Shown here piece by piece: positions 1-8,908 of a stretch of DNA of 64,000 nt (positions are counted from its first letter, which is position 1; each line of letters begins with the position of its first letter). A program made the position numbers and the translations under genes. The stretch is from VRUE01 sp047519745 (lineage in GTDB: Bacteria; Actinomycetota; Thermoleophilia; Solirubrobacterales; 70-9): NCBI GenBank assembly GCA_047519745.1, contig JAPVSJ010000038.1, positions 1-64,000 of the forward strand. The letters are read 5' to 3'. The notes under the pieces are model-generated. The model did not search any database. It was not told where the DNA came from and saw only the letters and a program-made list of their open reading frames with translations.

Positions 1-220
1 GGAAGCCGTTGCGCTCGAGGCCGATGTCGACGAAGGCGGCCTCCATGCCGGGCAGGACGTTGTCGACCTTGCCCTTGTAGATGTTGCCGACGATCGATCG
101 CCGGCCGCGGCGCTCTATGTAGAGCTCCGCCACGCTGCGTTTGCCGCCTTTGGTCTTCGACTCGAGGACGGCGACACGGGTCTCGCCGCGATCGGCGGAC
201 ACCAGGATGGTTTTTTTCAT
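1..220 (-). CDS. rng: Ribonuclease G/E family protein, N-terminal part (cut by window edge)
   Basis: This is the first 73 codons of a gene that runs off the left edge. The peptide begins MKKTILVSADRGETRVAVLE and continues into an IVGNIYKGKVDNVLPGMEAA-type block. That block is the start of the S1 RNA-binding domain at the N-terminus of RNase E/G endonucleases, which process rRNA and mRNA. The start is the ATG at 218-220. It is the last visible gene of the mreB-mreC-mreD-mrdA-rodA series, an arrangement also known from other bacteria. The catalytic and zinc-link parts lie outside the window, so RNase E and RNase G cannot be told apart here. Confidence 0.85.
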   Translation of the reverse strand, partial: MKKTILVSADRGETRVAVLESKTKGGKRSVAELYIERRGRRSIVGNIYKGKVDNVLPGMEAAFVDIGLERNGF

Positions 221-274
221 AGTTGTTTCAGCTCAGTTCAGATAGGTACGCATGGCCCAGTCCCTTTCAAGGGG

Positions 275-1471
275 TCACCAGGCGAACCTGCCTTTCTGGC
301 TGAGGCGCGCTTGCATGTGAATGCTCTGAAGAACGCCCACCGCGAGCAACGTCGCCAGCACGGAGGAACCCCCGTAGCTGAGCAGCGGCAGGGGAATCCC
401 GGTGATCGGCATGATCCCCAGGTTCATCCCCACGTTGACGAAGACCTGAAAGAGCAGCATGGCGGCGATGCCGCCTGCCACGAGGGTCCCGTATGAGTTC
501 TTCGAGAGCGTCACGATCCGCAGCGCCCGCCAGATCAGCAGGGCGTATAGGGATAGGACGAACGCGGCGCCGGCGAATCCGTAGCGCTCACCGATCACCG
601 CGAAGATGAAGTCGGTGTGCCGCTCGGGGACGAAATCGAGCCGCGTCTGAGTGGCCCGATCGCCCCGTCCGGTCTTTCCCCCGGAGCCGATGGCGATCTT
701 GGCCTGGTTCTGCTGGTAGCCCGCGTCGCTGGGGTCCGCGCTCGGATGCGTGAAGGAAGTCAGCCTTTGCTGCTGGTATTCCTTCAACACGGGCGTCCCG
801 ATTGCGGGAGCGACCACGAGCACGAGTGCAACTAGTGCGACGAGAGCCGCGCCGATCACCGCGAAGTGCGTCCAGCGGACGCCCCCCACGTACATCACGG
901 CGAGGGTGATTGCCCCGTACACCAAGGAGGTGCCGAGGTCCGGCTGCAGGAAGACAAGCGCAGCCGGGGCGAGGCCGAGGCAGAGGTAGCGCACCGTGCG
1001 CTGCCTCGCTGAGCCCCGCCGGGCGCCATCGATGACAAAGCCGGCAAGCGCCAGAACGAGCAGGAGCTTGCCCAGCTCCGATGGCTGGAAGCTGAAGAGG
1101 GGAAGTTCGAAGGCGCGCCGCGAGCCGCGCGCGGCGAAGCCGAAGACGAATACCAGCGCGACGCTGGCGACGAGGAAGGTGTAGATCCCGACCCGCAGCT
1201 CGCGGAAGCGCGAGTAGTCGATGCGGGCGAGCAGGTACATCCCGACCAGGCCGAGCACGGCGTAGATCGCCTGGCGATCGACGTAATAGCCGGGGTTGCC
1301 GGGGATGTCGTGCGTGGTCGCCTGGCCGAGCGTGAAGACGCCGAAGGCGACCAACCCGGCGGCGGCGAAGCCGAGGGCGGCGTCCATGTAGGGAAGGCCG
1401 AGGCGCTCGGCGATCCCCGGTCGCAGGGCAAAGGGCTCGGGCCGTGCGCGACGGGTTCGGGTCGCGTACAT
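275..1471 (-). CDS. rodA: Rod-shape SEDS glycosyltransferase RodA
   Basis: This is a 398-residue polytopic membrane protein of the FtsW/RodA/SpoVE (SEDS) family. The family polymerises lipid II into peptidoglycan glycan strands together with a class B PBP. About ten hydrophobic segments are visible. Family blocks include FQPSELGKLLLVLALA near residue 130 and PITGIPLPLLSYGGSS near the C-terminus. The ATG overlaps the stop of the upstream PBP2 gene by one base (TGATG), so the two partner enzymes are probably translationally coupled. The mreBCD context favours RodA over FtsW. Confidence 0.93.
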   Translation of the reverse strand: MYATRTRRARPEPFALRPGIAERLGLPYMDAALGFAAAGLVAFGVFTLGQATTHDIPGNPGYYVDRQAIYAVLGLVGMYLLARIDYSRFRELRVGIYTFLVASVALVFVFGFAARGSRRAFELPLFSFQPSELGKLLLVLALAGFVIDGARRGSARQRTVRYLCLGLAPAALVFLQPDLGTSLVYGAITLAVMYVGGVRWTHFAVIGAALVALVALVLVVAPAIGTPVLKEYQQQRLTSFTHPSADPSDAGYQQNQAKIAIGSGGKTGRGDRATQTRLDFVPERHTDFIFAVIGERYGFAGAAFVLSLYALLIWRALRIVTLSKNSYGTLVAGGIAAMLLFQVFVNVGMNLGIMPITGIPLPLLSYGGSSVLATLLAVGVLQSIHMQARLSQKGRFAW

Positions 1472-3342
1472 CAGCCCCTACCCCCTTCGGGGGATTCCGC
1501 TTCGTGGGAGAGCCGGCCGGCGAAATAGGCTTCCAAGATCGTCTTTGCGGCGGGCGCCGCGGCTTCGGCGCCGAAGCCGCCTTCCTCCATCGTCACGAAG
1601 GTGACAATACGCGGATTGGGATACGGGGCGAGCACTCCGTACCAGGATTGGTCCGGGTAAGGGGGGCGCTGGGCCGTCCCGGTCTTGCCCGCGACCGGGA
1701 TCGGGAAGCTGCCGAAGACGCTGAACGAGGTCCCGCCCCCGTTCTGCGCGGCGTCGTGCAGGCCTTCGAGGATCGCTTCCCGGTAAGCGGGATCCATGCG
1801 GACGTGGCGCCGGGGGCCCGGGTCGAATTCCCTGAGGACCCGGCCCGCCGCATCGTCGACCTGCAGCCCGACGTGGGGCGTGACGATCGCGCCGCCGTTG
1901 GCGATCGCGGCGTAGGCAATGGCCATCTGCAGCGGATTGGTCTGCAGGTCGCCCTGTCCGGTGGCGAGCTGCACGTTGTCGCCGGCGGACCATGGCCGGT
2001 CGGTTTCGCCTTCCTTGTAGAGCCGGTTGCGCCAGGCCTGCGAGGGCAGCAGCCCTTCGGCCGCGCCGGGCAGGTCGATGCCCGTCGGCCTGCCGATGCC
2101 CAGCGCGTGCGCCCAGCGCTGCAGGTCGCCGGTGTTCCACATCCGGTCGCCCAGCGTGTAGAAGAAGACGTCCGAGGACACTTCCAGCGCGCTGACGAGG
2201 CTGACCGACCCGTTCGCCGCTTCTCCCGCGTTTTTGAAGATCTCACCGCCGATTTCCAGCTGGCCGGTGTCTTCGATCACTTCGCTCGTCGTCAGGTTGC
2301 CGCTTTCGAGCGCCGCGATCGCCGTTATCGGCTTGAACGTGGACCCGGTGGGATAGAGCCCCGAGATCGCCCGATCGCTCAGCGGCGCGAGGATTTCGTC
2401 GCGGTAGAGTTCGTTGACCTGCGCCTGGGTCATCGGCCGCGTGAAGACGGACGGTTCGTAGGTCGGGTAGGAGCCGAGCGCGATGATTTCACCGCTGTGC
2501 ACATCCATCGTGACGAAGCCCCCGCGCAGACCGCGCGCCGCCATCGCCGCTTCGCCCGCTTCCTGCACCTTGGTGTCGATCGAGAGCTTCAGGTTGTCGC
2601 CGGGCACCGGGGGCTGGGACGCCAGCTGCCCGTTGCGGGTCGGCTGGCCGAGCGCGTCCACCTGGATCCGGGTCAACCCCGGCCTGCCGCGCAGGTAGTG
2701 GTCGTAGGTGTCCTCGACCCCGTCCTGACCGATCTCGTCGCCCGGCTGGAGCCCCTTGTAGCGCGGTTCCTTCAGCTGTTCTTCGGAGACCTCGCCGACA
2801 TTGCCGAGGATGTGGGCGGCGAGGGTGCCGTGCGGGTAGCGGCGCACGAAGACATGCTGCACCGAGACGCCGGGGAAGCGGTCCTGGTTCTCTTCCAGGT
2901 AGTAGACGAGGTAGTCGCCGACGTCGCGGCGCAGGGTCACCGGCGCCGCGGCTGCCAGGCTCAGCTGTTCGTGCATCGTCTTGCGCAGGCGCGGCAGCGA
3001 GCTGTGGGTCAGCTCGGCGAGCTGGGCAAGCTCGGCGTGGCGCCGGCGGGGCGCTTCGGGCAGCTTCGCGGGATTGACCTGCAGCGCCAGGCTGGTCCGG
3101 TTGGAGACGATGACGTTGCCGTTGCGATCGAGGATTTTGCCGCGCGGGGCGCTGACCCTGTACTCGCGGGTGCGGTTGTTCTTCGCTTCGGCGAGGTACT
3201 TTTCGCCGTTGATCACCTGCAGGAACCAGAGCCGGAAGAAGAGCACGGCGAAGAGCGCCAGGGCGAGGCCGCCGAAGACGGCGATTCGCAGCGCCAGGCG
3301 GTTGTTCATCTGCGGGCCAAGCTCATCGGATCGCCTGAACAT
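1471..3342 (-). CDS. mrdA: Penicillin-binding protein 2 (elongation-specific transpeptidase)
   Basis: This 623-residue class B PBP cross-links peptidoglycan during cell elongation as the partner of RodA. It has a short cytoplasmic N-terminus, one membrane anchor near residues 15-37, a dimerisation domain and a transpeptidase domain. The catalytic S334-T-F-K motif sits in YPTGSTFKPITA, the second motif is SSD, and K553-T-G is in AGKTGTAQ. The ATG at 3342 is chosen because AGGAGGT lies five bases upstream; an in-frame ATG at codon 12 is the alternative. It sits between mreD and rodA. Confidence 0.93.
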   Translation of the reverse strand: MFRRSDELGPQMNNRLALRIAVFGGLALALFAVLFFRLWFLQVINGEKYLAEAKNNRTREYRVSAPRGKILDRNGNVIVSNRTSLALQVNPAKLPEAPRRRHAELAQLAELTHSSLPRLRKTMHEQLSLAAAAPVTLRRDVGDYLVYYLEENQDRFPGVSVQHVFVRRYPHGTLAAHILGNVGEVSEEQLKEPRYKGLQPGDEIGQDGVEDTYDHYLRGRPGLTRIQVDALGQPTRNGQLASQPPVPGDNLKLSIDTKVQEAGEAAMAARGLRGGFVTMDVHSGEIIALGSYPTYEPSVFTRPMTQAQVNELYRDEILAPLSDRAISGLYPTGSTFKPITAIAALESGNLTTSEVIEDTGQLEIGGEIFKNAGEAANGSVSLVSALEVSSDVFFYTLGDRMWNTGDLQRWAHALGIGRPTGIDLPGAAEGLLPSQAWRNRLYKEGETDRPWSAGDNVQLATGQGDLQTNPLQMAIAYAAIANGGAIVTPHVGLQVDDAAGRVLREFDPGPRRHVRMDPAYREAILEGLHDAAQNGGGTSFSVFGSFPIPVAGKTGTAQRPPYPDQSWYGVLAPYPNPRIVTFVTMEEGGFGAEAAAPAAKTILEAYFAGRLSHEAESPEGGRG

Positions 3343-3351
3343 CGAGACCTC

Positions 3352-3900
3352 CTAGGCTCCCAGCACGCTCGGCTGGCGACGGCGGGTCACCTTCGGGTCG
3401 TCGACCAGCGCCGGGCGCAACGCTCGGCGCAGGCCGAAGTAGATCGGCCAGGCGAGGAAGAAGGCGTAGATGCTCTTCAGCAGCATGTCGCGGACGATCA
3501 GCACGCTGACCGGCGCGTCGACGCCGAGCATCACCTGCACGGCTGCGAAGCCGAGCTCGGTGAACAAGGTCAGTCCCATGCAGACGAGCGGCGGCACCAG
3601 GGCGCTGTGGATGTCGAAGCGCTCGCGGAAGAGTCCGGCCAGATAGCCGGCGCCGAGCAGCACCAGCGAGGAGCCGCCGAGCGGCGCGACCAGCAGGCAA
3701 TCGACGAGGAAGCCGACCGAGAAGCCGGCCACCGCGCCGGTCAAGCTGCCGCCGAGCAGACCGAGCGAGACGACGACGGCGGGCAGCACGTCGGCGCTGG
3801 TGTGGAGGAGCTCGACCCGCGAGAAGAACGAGAGCTGCAGCAGGACCGCGAGGATCACGATCGCGACGAGGCGGGCGAAGATCTTCGGCGTGACGATCAT
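3352..3900 (-). CDS. mreD: Rod-shape-determining membrane protein MreD
   Basis: This 182-residue, very hydrophobic protein has five or six membrane segments, which fits the family length. MreD belongs to the elongasome and links MreC and MreB to the RodA/PBP2 synthase. Sequence identity in this family is low, so the call rests on size, topology and position between mreC and mrdA. Its ATG overlaps the mreC stop as ATGA. The short C-terminal tail is basic. Confidence 0.85.
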   Translation of the reverse strand: MIVTPKIFARLVAIVILAVLLQLSFFSRVELLHTSADVLPAVVVSLGLLGGSLTGAVAGFSVGFLVDCLLVAPLGGSSLVLLGAGYLAGLFRERFDIHSALVPPLVCMGLTLFTELGFAAVQVMLGVDAPVSVLIVRDMLLKSIYAFFLAWPIYFGLRRALRPALVDDPKVTRRRQPSVLGA

Positions 3901-4748
3901 CCGCGGTTGCCCCCGGTCAGCACCTGGACCAGGTCGAGGTTGGCCATGTCGGCGTAGGGGCGCAGGTGGACCTGCTGGCTGGCCTCCTGCTCGACGATCG
4001 AGGCGCTGGTCACTTCGCCGACCGGCAGGCCGGGCGGAAAGAGCGAGGCGATGCCCTGCGCGCGCCAGCCCGAGGTGACCACCGCCTGACCCCCATGGAC
4101 TTCCTTGCTCGAATTGAGGAAGTCGAGGATCAGGTCTTCGGGGTCGCCGACGTCGGGCCTGATCACGCCCTGCACGCCGGGGGGCACCACCTTCGCCGAG
4201 ACGGCGCTGGCGTGGTCGGTGATCAGCGTCACCTGGGCGGATCCCCCCTCGGTCGAGGCGACGAGGCCGACCAGCCCATCGCCGCTGATCACGGGATCGT
4301 CGACCTTGACCCCGTCACCGGAGCCGACGTCGATCGTCACGGTCGAGTTCCAGACCGTCGGCGAGCGCGCGATCACCCGTCCAGCGACCGGTTCGTACGC
4401 CGATTCGGCCAGCGCCGGACCGCGGTCGAGCTCGACCAGCTTGCGCAGCTGGGCGTTTTCGGACAGCGCCTCCTGGCCGGCGACCGCCTGGCGGCGCACG
4501 GTCACGAGCTCGGCCTTGAGGCGGCTGTTTTCGCCGCGCGCGTCGAAGGTCTTGTCGAACCAGTCGACCAGGTCCCGGGCAGGCTTCAGGGCCCTGTCGG
4601 CGACGGTCTGCAGCGGGCTGAAGATCGTGCTGACGCCCCGCTGCACCCCACCCGAGCTGTGCCCGTAGGTGATCGTCAGCAACAGGAAGGAGCCGATGAC
4701 GAGGAGGGTTAGTACCGCTCTACGGCGGCGTACTTGCTTGCGATACAC
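3897..4748 (-). CDS. mreC: Rod-shape-determining protein MreC
   Basis: This 283-residue bitopic protein has a basic N-terminus (MYRKQVRRRR), one membrane helix near residues 12-30, a coiled-coil stretch around residues 60-100 (Leu/Glu-rich, ending in LRKLVELDRG), and a periplasmic-side beta domain with the family block VAGRVIARSPTVWNSTVTID. MreC scaffolds the elongasome and activates PBP2. The start is GTG at 4748. The stop overlaps the start of mreD. Transcription comes from mreB, 38 bases upstream. Confidence 0.92.
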   Translation of the reverse strand: MYRKQVRRRRAVLTLLVIGSFLLLTITYGHSSGGVQRGVSTIFSPLQTVADRALKPARDLVDWFDKTFDARGENSRLKAELVTVRRQAVAGQEALSENAQLRKLVELDRGPALAESAYEPVAGRVIARSPTVWNSTVTIDVGSGDGVKVDDPVISGDGLVGLVASTEGGSAQVTLITDHASAVSAKVVPPGVQGVIRPDVGDPEDLILDFLNSSKEVHGGQAVVTSGWRAQGIASLFPPGLPVGEVTSASIVEQEASQQVHLRPYADMANLDLVQVLTGGNRG

Positions 4749-4786
4749 GGCGGATACCTAAGTTTGGCGCTTTGAATGAACGGCAG

Positions 4787-5836
4787 CTAAGCAACGCGTG
4801 CCGTTCCCGAGTTCATCTTGCTGGCGCGGTGGATCGTCTCGAACTCCTCCAGCGAGATGCCGGAGCCGACGGCCACGCACGTCAACGGCGACTCTGCCAG
4901 TTGACACGGCATCTGGCACTCGTCGCGAAGGCGCTGTTCGAGTCCTTGCAGGAGCGCGCCTCCACCGGCAAGGGTAATGCCCCGGTCCATGATGTCCCCC
5001 GCCAGCTCCGGCGGGGTGCGGTCGAGCGTGTCCTTGACCGCGTCGACGATGTGGCTGATCGTTTCGTCAAGGGCCTCGCGCACCTCGGCCGAGCCGAGCG
5101 TGATCGTCTTCGGAAGTCCCGACACCAGGTCGCGGCCGCGGATCTCGACCTCGACCTCCTCTGGCAGCGGCGAGGCCGAGCCCGCCTCGAGCTTGACCTC
5201 CTCCGCCGTCTGGGTGCCGATCGCCAGTTTGTAGTGCTGTTTGCAGTGGTGGACGATCGCGTCGTCGAGCTCGTCGCCGCCGACCCGGATCGATTGCGAG
5301 ACGACGATCCCGCCGAGCGAGATCACCGCGACCTCGGTGGTGCCGCCGCCGACGTCGACGATCAGCGAGCCGGTCGGCTCGGCGACCGGCAGGCCGGCGC
5401 CGATCGCCGCCGCCATCGGCTCCTCGATCAGGTAGGCCTTGCGGGCGCCGGCCGAGAGGCAGGCCTCCTCGACCGCGCGCTTCTCGACGCCGGTGACGCC
5501 GGAGGGCACGCAGACGACGACGCGCGGATGGGCGAAGCGGTTGGAGTGAACCTGCTTGATGAAATGGCGCAGCATCTGTTCGGTGACGTCGAAGTCGGCA
5601 ATGACGCCGTCCTTGAGCGGCCGGATCGCGGTGATCGTCCCGGGGGTGCGCCCCAGCATCCGCTTTGCCTCGACGCCGACTGCATGGACCTGGCCGCTGC
5701 GCGAGTCGATCGCGACGACCGATGGCTCGGAGAGCACGATGCCGCGACCGCGCACGTAGACGAGGGTGTTGGCCGTGCCGAGGTCGACCGCCATGTCGCG
5801 GCCGCCCAGTCCGGTCAGGTAGCTGAATATGCCCAT
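4787..5836 (-). CDS. mreB: Rod-shape-determining actin-like protein MreB
   Basis: This 349-residue bacterial actin directs lateral wall synthesis. Actin-fold blocks are clear: MAVDLGTANTLVYVRG (phosphate 1, near residue 15), a VDVGGGTTEVAVISLGG phosphate-2 loop near residue 160, and DRGITLAGGGALLQGL (adenosine region). The frame is open for another 48 codons upstream, but those would run into maf and lack the family's short MGIFSYL-type amphipathic N-terminus. The ATG at 5836 is therefore chosen. It heads the rod-shape operon. Confidence 0.95.
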   Translation of the reverse strand: MGIFSYLTGLGGRDMAVDLGTANTLVYVRGRGIVLSEPSVVAIDSRSGQVHAVGVEAKRMLGRTPGTITAIRPLKDGVIADFDVTEQMLRHFIKQVHSNRFAHPRVVVCVPSGVTGVEKRAVEEACLSAGARKAYLIEEPMAAAIGAGLPVAEPTGSLIVDVGGGTTEVAVISLGGIVVSQSIRVGGDELDDAIVHHCKQHYKLAIGTQTAEEVKLEAGSASPLPEEVEVEIRGRDLVSGLPKTITLGSAEVREALDETISHIVDAVKDTLDRTPPELAGDIMDRGITLAGGGALLQGLEQRLRDECQMPCQLAESPLTCVAVGSGISLEEFETIHRASKMNSGTARVA

Positions 5837-5864
5837 GTGTGCAATTTGGGGAAAAGCAGGGCAA

Positions 5865-6422
5865 TCATTCCAGATGGTCCAAATCGGCCAACTCAGGCGC
5901 CAGCTCCAGCAATAATCCCACCGGCAACCCGACCACGTTCGACACGCTCCCCTCAATCCGCTCGACCAGGGTCGAGCCAAGCGTCTGAATCGCGTAGCCC
6001 CCCGACCGACCCCACCACTCCCCGAACCTCACATAGCGCTCAATCTCAGCATCGCCTAGCTCCTTGAAGACCACAGAAGTCCGTTCAAGCCCACTCCGCT
6101 CTTCCCCATCGGCAAGCACAACAAGCCCGCTCATAACGGTGTGAGCGCGTCCAGACATCCGCTCCAGGTACTCCCGCGCCTCAGCCGCATCTGCAGGCTT
6201 CCCGAGCGCCTTGCCATCGAGCACAACGTCGGTATCGCAAGCAAGCACATAGCCGTCGCGCTGAACAGCCCGAGCCTTGATCCGAGCGTTCTCAACTACC
6301 TCAACCTCAGGATCCCCACCCGTAAGCTCATCGACCCCAGGCACCACGACCTCGAACTCGATCCCCAGCTTGGCGAGGATCTCCCGCCTCTGAGGCGACC
6401 CGGATGCGAGGGTGACGTTCAG
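5865..6422 (-). CDS. maf: Maf-family nucleotide pyrophosphatase, apparent CTG start
   Basis: Maf/YhdE proteins hydrolyse non-canonical or excess nucleoside triphosphates and were first linked to septum inhibition. The conserved N-terminus, reading NVTLASGSPQRREILAKLG, carries the family SxSPRR-type motif (here SGSPQRR). It is encoded upstream of the first GTG in the frame (6347). No ATG, GTG or TTG occurs in frame between that N-terminus and the preceding in-frame stop. The only sensible start is CTG at 6420-6422, which overlaps the ndk stop as CTGA. The product would be 185 residues, normal for the family. Starting at the GTG would remove the active-site loop. Confidence 0.85.
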   Translation of the reverse strand: MNVTLASGSPQRREILAKLGIEFEVVVPGVDELTGGDPEVEVVENARIKARAVQRDGYVLACDTDVVLDGKALGKPADAAEAREYLERMSGRAHTVMSGLVVLADGEERSGLERTSVVFKELGDAEIERYVRFGEWWGRSGGYAIQTLGSTLVERIEGSVSNVVGLPVGLLLELAPELADLDHLE

Positions 6423-6826
6423 GACAGCTCGGGAAACCAGATGCCGATCTCACGCTCCGCCGACTCGTCCGAGTCGGACCCGTGGACCATGTTGAAAGTC
6501 ACCTCGAGCGCGAAGTCGCCGCGGATCGAACCGGGCGCGGCCTCAACCGGGTTGGTAGCCCCGATCAGCTGCCGGGCTGCCGCGACCGCTTCGGTCCCCT
6601 CGAGCACCATCGCGACCAGCGTGCCGCCGGTGATGAACTCGACCAGCTCGCCGAAGAAGGGCTTCTCGGTGTGCTCGGCGTAGTGCTCGTTGGCGATCTG
6701 CTCGGAGGCGACCATCGTCTTCAGCGCCGCAATCCGCAGCCCCTTGCGCTCGAAACGTGCGATCACCTCGCCGCTCAGGGCGCGTTCGAAGGCGTCAGGC
6801 TTGACGAGGATCAGGGTCCGGCTCAC
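6419..6826 (-). CDS. ndk: Nucleoside diphosphate kinase
   Basis: This 135-residue enzyme moves the gamma phosphate between nucleoside triphosphates and diphosphates through a phosphohistidine. The N-terminal MSRTLILVKPDAFER strand and the catalytic block FNMVHGSDS, with His115, are typical, and the length is standard. The ATG lies 32 bases inside the 3' end of the upstream zinc-ribbon gene. The stop overlaps the proposed maf start (CTGA). Two enzymes of nucleotide-pool quality are thus coupled. Confidence 0.95.
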   Translation of the reverse strand: MSRTLILVKPDAFERALSGEVIARFERKGLRIAALKTMVASEQIANEHYAEHTEKPFFGELVEFITGGTLVAMVLEGTEAVAAARQLIGATNPVEAAPGSIRGDFALEVTFNMVHGSDSDESAEREIGIWFPELS

Positions 6827-7415
6827 GGTCAGGGCTCCTTGGCTGTCGTTTGGGTTTCGAAGGCTCTTTTGGCGTCTCGCTTTTTGGGGCCTCGCGCGAC
6901 ACCGCGTCCTCTTTTGCCGCCACCGCCGGTTTCTTTCGGGCGGGCGCTTTTCGCCGGCGTGGCTGCTCGCGCCTCGACAACGCGGTCTCGCAGTAGGGAC
7001 AGAGCGCCCACTTCGGGTCGACCGGCCTGCTGCAACTGGGGCAAGGGTTCTTGAGGCGGTGCTGGCATTCGGGGCAGCGCAGGAAGTTCTTCTCGACCGG
7101 GAAGCCGCACTCCGGGCAGGAGTGCTCGGTGAGCTGGCGCACCCGCAACTCGGCGGCTTTGATCTCGAGCTCGCGTTCGTGAGCGTCCTCGAGGAACTCC
7201 GGCGGCCGCACGATCGCGTAAACGGCGGTGCCGAGGTAGGGGATGAAGGAGGCGAGCGTCGCGCAGCCGATCAGGAACGGATCGGAGATGCGGCGCTTGG
7301 CGTCGAGGTAGGTGTAGACGATCAGCGCCAGCCAGACGACGACCAGCATCAGGATGAGCAGGTTGACGACCAGGTTGAGGCCGTTGTTGCTGATGCCGAA
7401 TATCGCGATTGCCAT
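6795..7415 (-). CDS. Membrane-anchored double zinc-ribbon protein
   Basis: The 206-residue product has two N-terminal hydrophobic segments (about residues 10-35 and 48-68). Four CPxC knuckles follow, reading CPEC, CPEC, CPSC and CPYC between residues 100 and 145, which makes two zinc ribbons (DZR type). The last 60 residues are Lys/Arg/Pro-rich and probably disordered. No enzyme motif is seen. The 3' end overlaps ndk by 32 bases, so it is co-transcribed with ndk and maf. The function is unknown; a membrane-tethered nucleic-acid or protein-binding role is only a guess. Confidence 0.75.
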   Translation of the reverse strand: MAIAIFGISNNGLNLVVNLLILMLVVVWLALIVYTYLDAKRRISDPFLIGCATLASFIPYLGTAVYAIVRPPEFLEDAHERELEIKAAELRVRQLTEHSCPECGFPVEKNFLRCPECQHRLKNPCPSCSRPVDPKWALCPYCETALSRREQPRRRKAPARKKPAVAAKEDAVSREAPKSETPKEPSKPKRQPRSPDREPDPDPRQA

Positions 7416-7495
7416 GGCGTTTGCGCCCGTCCGGGAGAGGAGCGGCGGTGAGTCTACTTCGCCGCCTGCATCGCGAACCCTGTCGTGCCTGGCCT

Positions 7496-7618
7496 CTAGA
7501 GAAAAAGGCTGCCGAACAGGTAGCCGAGCCCGAAGAAGACAAGGATCACCGCGGCGACCACCGCGGCGACCAGGGCCATCATCGAGAGCAGTTCGGTTCC
7601 AGCGCTTTTCGAGCCCAT
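7496..7618 (-). CDS. Small single-span membrane protein (40 aa)
   Basis: The frame starts at ATG 7618 with MGSKSAGTELLSMMALV and is followed by one strongly hydrophobic helix up to the C-terminus. It lies seven bases downstream of the folC stop, on the same strand, which suggests co-transcription. The frame is open further upstream, but that part overlaps folC and has no protein character. I do not recognise a family. Confidence 0.55.
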   Translation of the reverse strand: MGSKSAGTELLSMMALVAAVVAAVILVFFGLGYLFGSLFL

Positions 7619-7625
7619 TTCACGC

Positions 7626-8840
7626 TCAATCCTCGCACAGACCGAGTGTCGCCCGGGCAGGCGCGAGTGCATAGTGCGAGCCGGTAACGAGCAGCACGCC
7701 ACCCCTTTCCACGGCAAGCTCACGCCCGCGCGCGACGGCGGTCGCGAAGTCAGGCTCGTCCTCGGCAGCCAATCCCGCCTCCGCGCAGACCAGAGCAAGG
7801 GCATCGGCCGAAAACCCCTGCCGACGGGCCGAAACCCCCCGTATTTCGTGGGAAATCGTCCCGTCGGCGGAGGGGAGACCGGGGAGCTCGGTGCAGATGG
7901 CCTGGCTGAGAATCGGGGCCAGGGCCTCGATCATTGCCTTGGCGTCCTTGTCGGCCAGGACCGCCAAGCAGGCGATCACGGGGCGGCCGCCGGCAACCTC
8001 AGGCAGGGCCTCGGCCAGTGCCCTGGCCCCGTCGGGGTTGTGAGCGGCGTCGAAGAAGGTCGGGGGATCGTCACCCACACGCTCCAGGCGCCCTGGGATC
8101 TCGATTTTGCCCGCCATCTCAGCGACTTTTGCTTCATCGAGCTCACCGAGAAAGGCCTCGGCCGCGGCGCGGGCGAGGGCGAAGTTGCGGCGCTGGAAGT
8201 CGCCGGCCGCGCGAAGCCTGATCCCGGGGCCTGGGTCCTCAGGCGCGACGATCAGCTTCGCGCCCCGCGCACGAGCGGTGCTCGCCGCGATCTCCCCGAC
8301 AGACGGGCCGACCCTTCCCAGCACCAGGGTCGTGTGGTCGCGCAGGACCGCCAGCTTCTCCGCCGCGATCTCCTCCTCGCTCTCGCCCAACCACTCGGTG
8401 TGGTCGAGCCCGACAGAGGTCAGGACGGTGACCTTGGAGGGGATCGTATTGGTGGCGTCGAGTCGCCCCCCCAGCCCGGCCTCGACCGCGGCGACCTCGA
8501 CCCGGGCATTGGCCAGGGCGACGAATGCCGCCGCCGTCGCCAACTCGAACTGCGTCACCGCCTCGCCCTCCTCCAGAGTGCGATTGACGGTTTCGGCCGC
8601 GGCGGCGGTGCGCTCGACGGCGACGGCGAACTCGACCGCGCCGATCTCCTTGCCGTGAAGGAGGGTCCGCTCGGACCAGCGCGACGTGTGCGGCGAGACA
8701 CAGGCGCCGGCGGATACCCCGTGCGCCTCCAGCAGGGCCGCGATCATCCGCGTCGCCGAGGACTTGCCGTTGGTGCCGACGACGTGGATCGAGGCGAAGC
8801 GGTGCTGGGGCAGGCCGAGCAGGGTGCTCAGCGTCCGCAT
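7626..8840 (-). CDS. folC: Folylpolyglutamate/dihydrofolate synthase
   Basis: This Mur-ligase-like enzyme adds glutamate to folates. The P-loop IHVVGTNGKSS lies near residues 18-28. The later GLDHTEWLG and DAAHNPDGARAL blocks are family marks. The first ATG is at 8840, but the frame continues upstream through YLDSLEPIGWKLGLER, a typical FolC N-terminus, up to the valS stop at 8909-8911. No ATG, GTG or TTG is found in that extension. The true start may be a rare codon (ATA at 8910-8912 overlaps the valS stop and follows GGAGGAG), or the protein is slightly shortened. It follows valS directly. Confidence 0.9.
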   Translation of the reverse strand: MRTLSTLLGLPQHRFASIHVVGTNGKSSATRMIAALLEAHGVSAGACVSPHTSRWSERTLLHGKEIGAVEFAVAVERTAAAAETVNRTLEEGEAVTQFELATAAAFVALANARVEVAAVEAGLGGRLDATNTIPSKVTVLTSVGLDHTEWLGESEEEIAAEKLAVLRDHTTLVLGRVGPSVGEIAASTARARGAKLIVAPEDPGPGIRLRAAGDFQRRNFALARAAAEAFLGELDEAKVAEMAGKIEIPGRLERVGDDPPTFFDAAHNPDGARALAEALPEVAGGRPVIACLAVLADKDAKAMIEALAPILSQAICTELPGLPSADGTISHEIRGVSARRQGFSADALALVCAEAGLAAEDEPDFATAVARGRELAVERGGVLLVTGSHYALAPARATLGLCED

Positions 8841-8908
8841 CCGCTCCAGGCCCAGCTTCCAGCCGATCGGCTCGAGCGAGTCGAGGTAGGCCTCGGCTTC
8901 CCTGGCGT

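Noticed and set aside
1444..3957. An 837-codon open frame on the plus strand
   Set aside because: It is the antisense of mrdA and mreD. Its translation is Arg/Asp/Val-rich without domains, as usual for shadow frames in GC-rich DNA.
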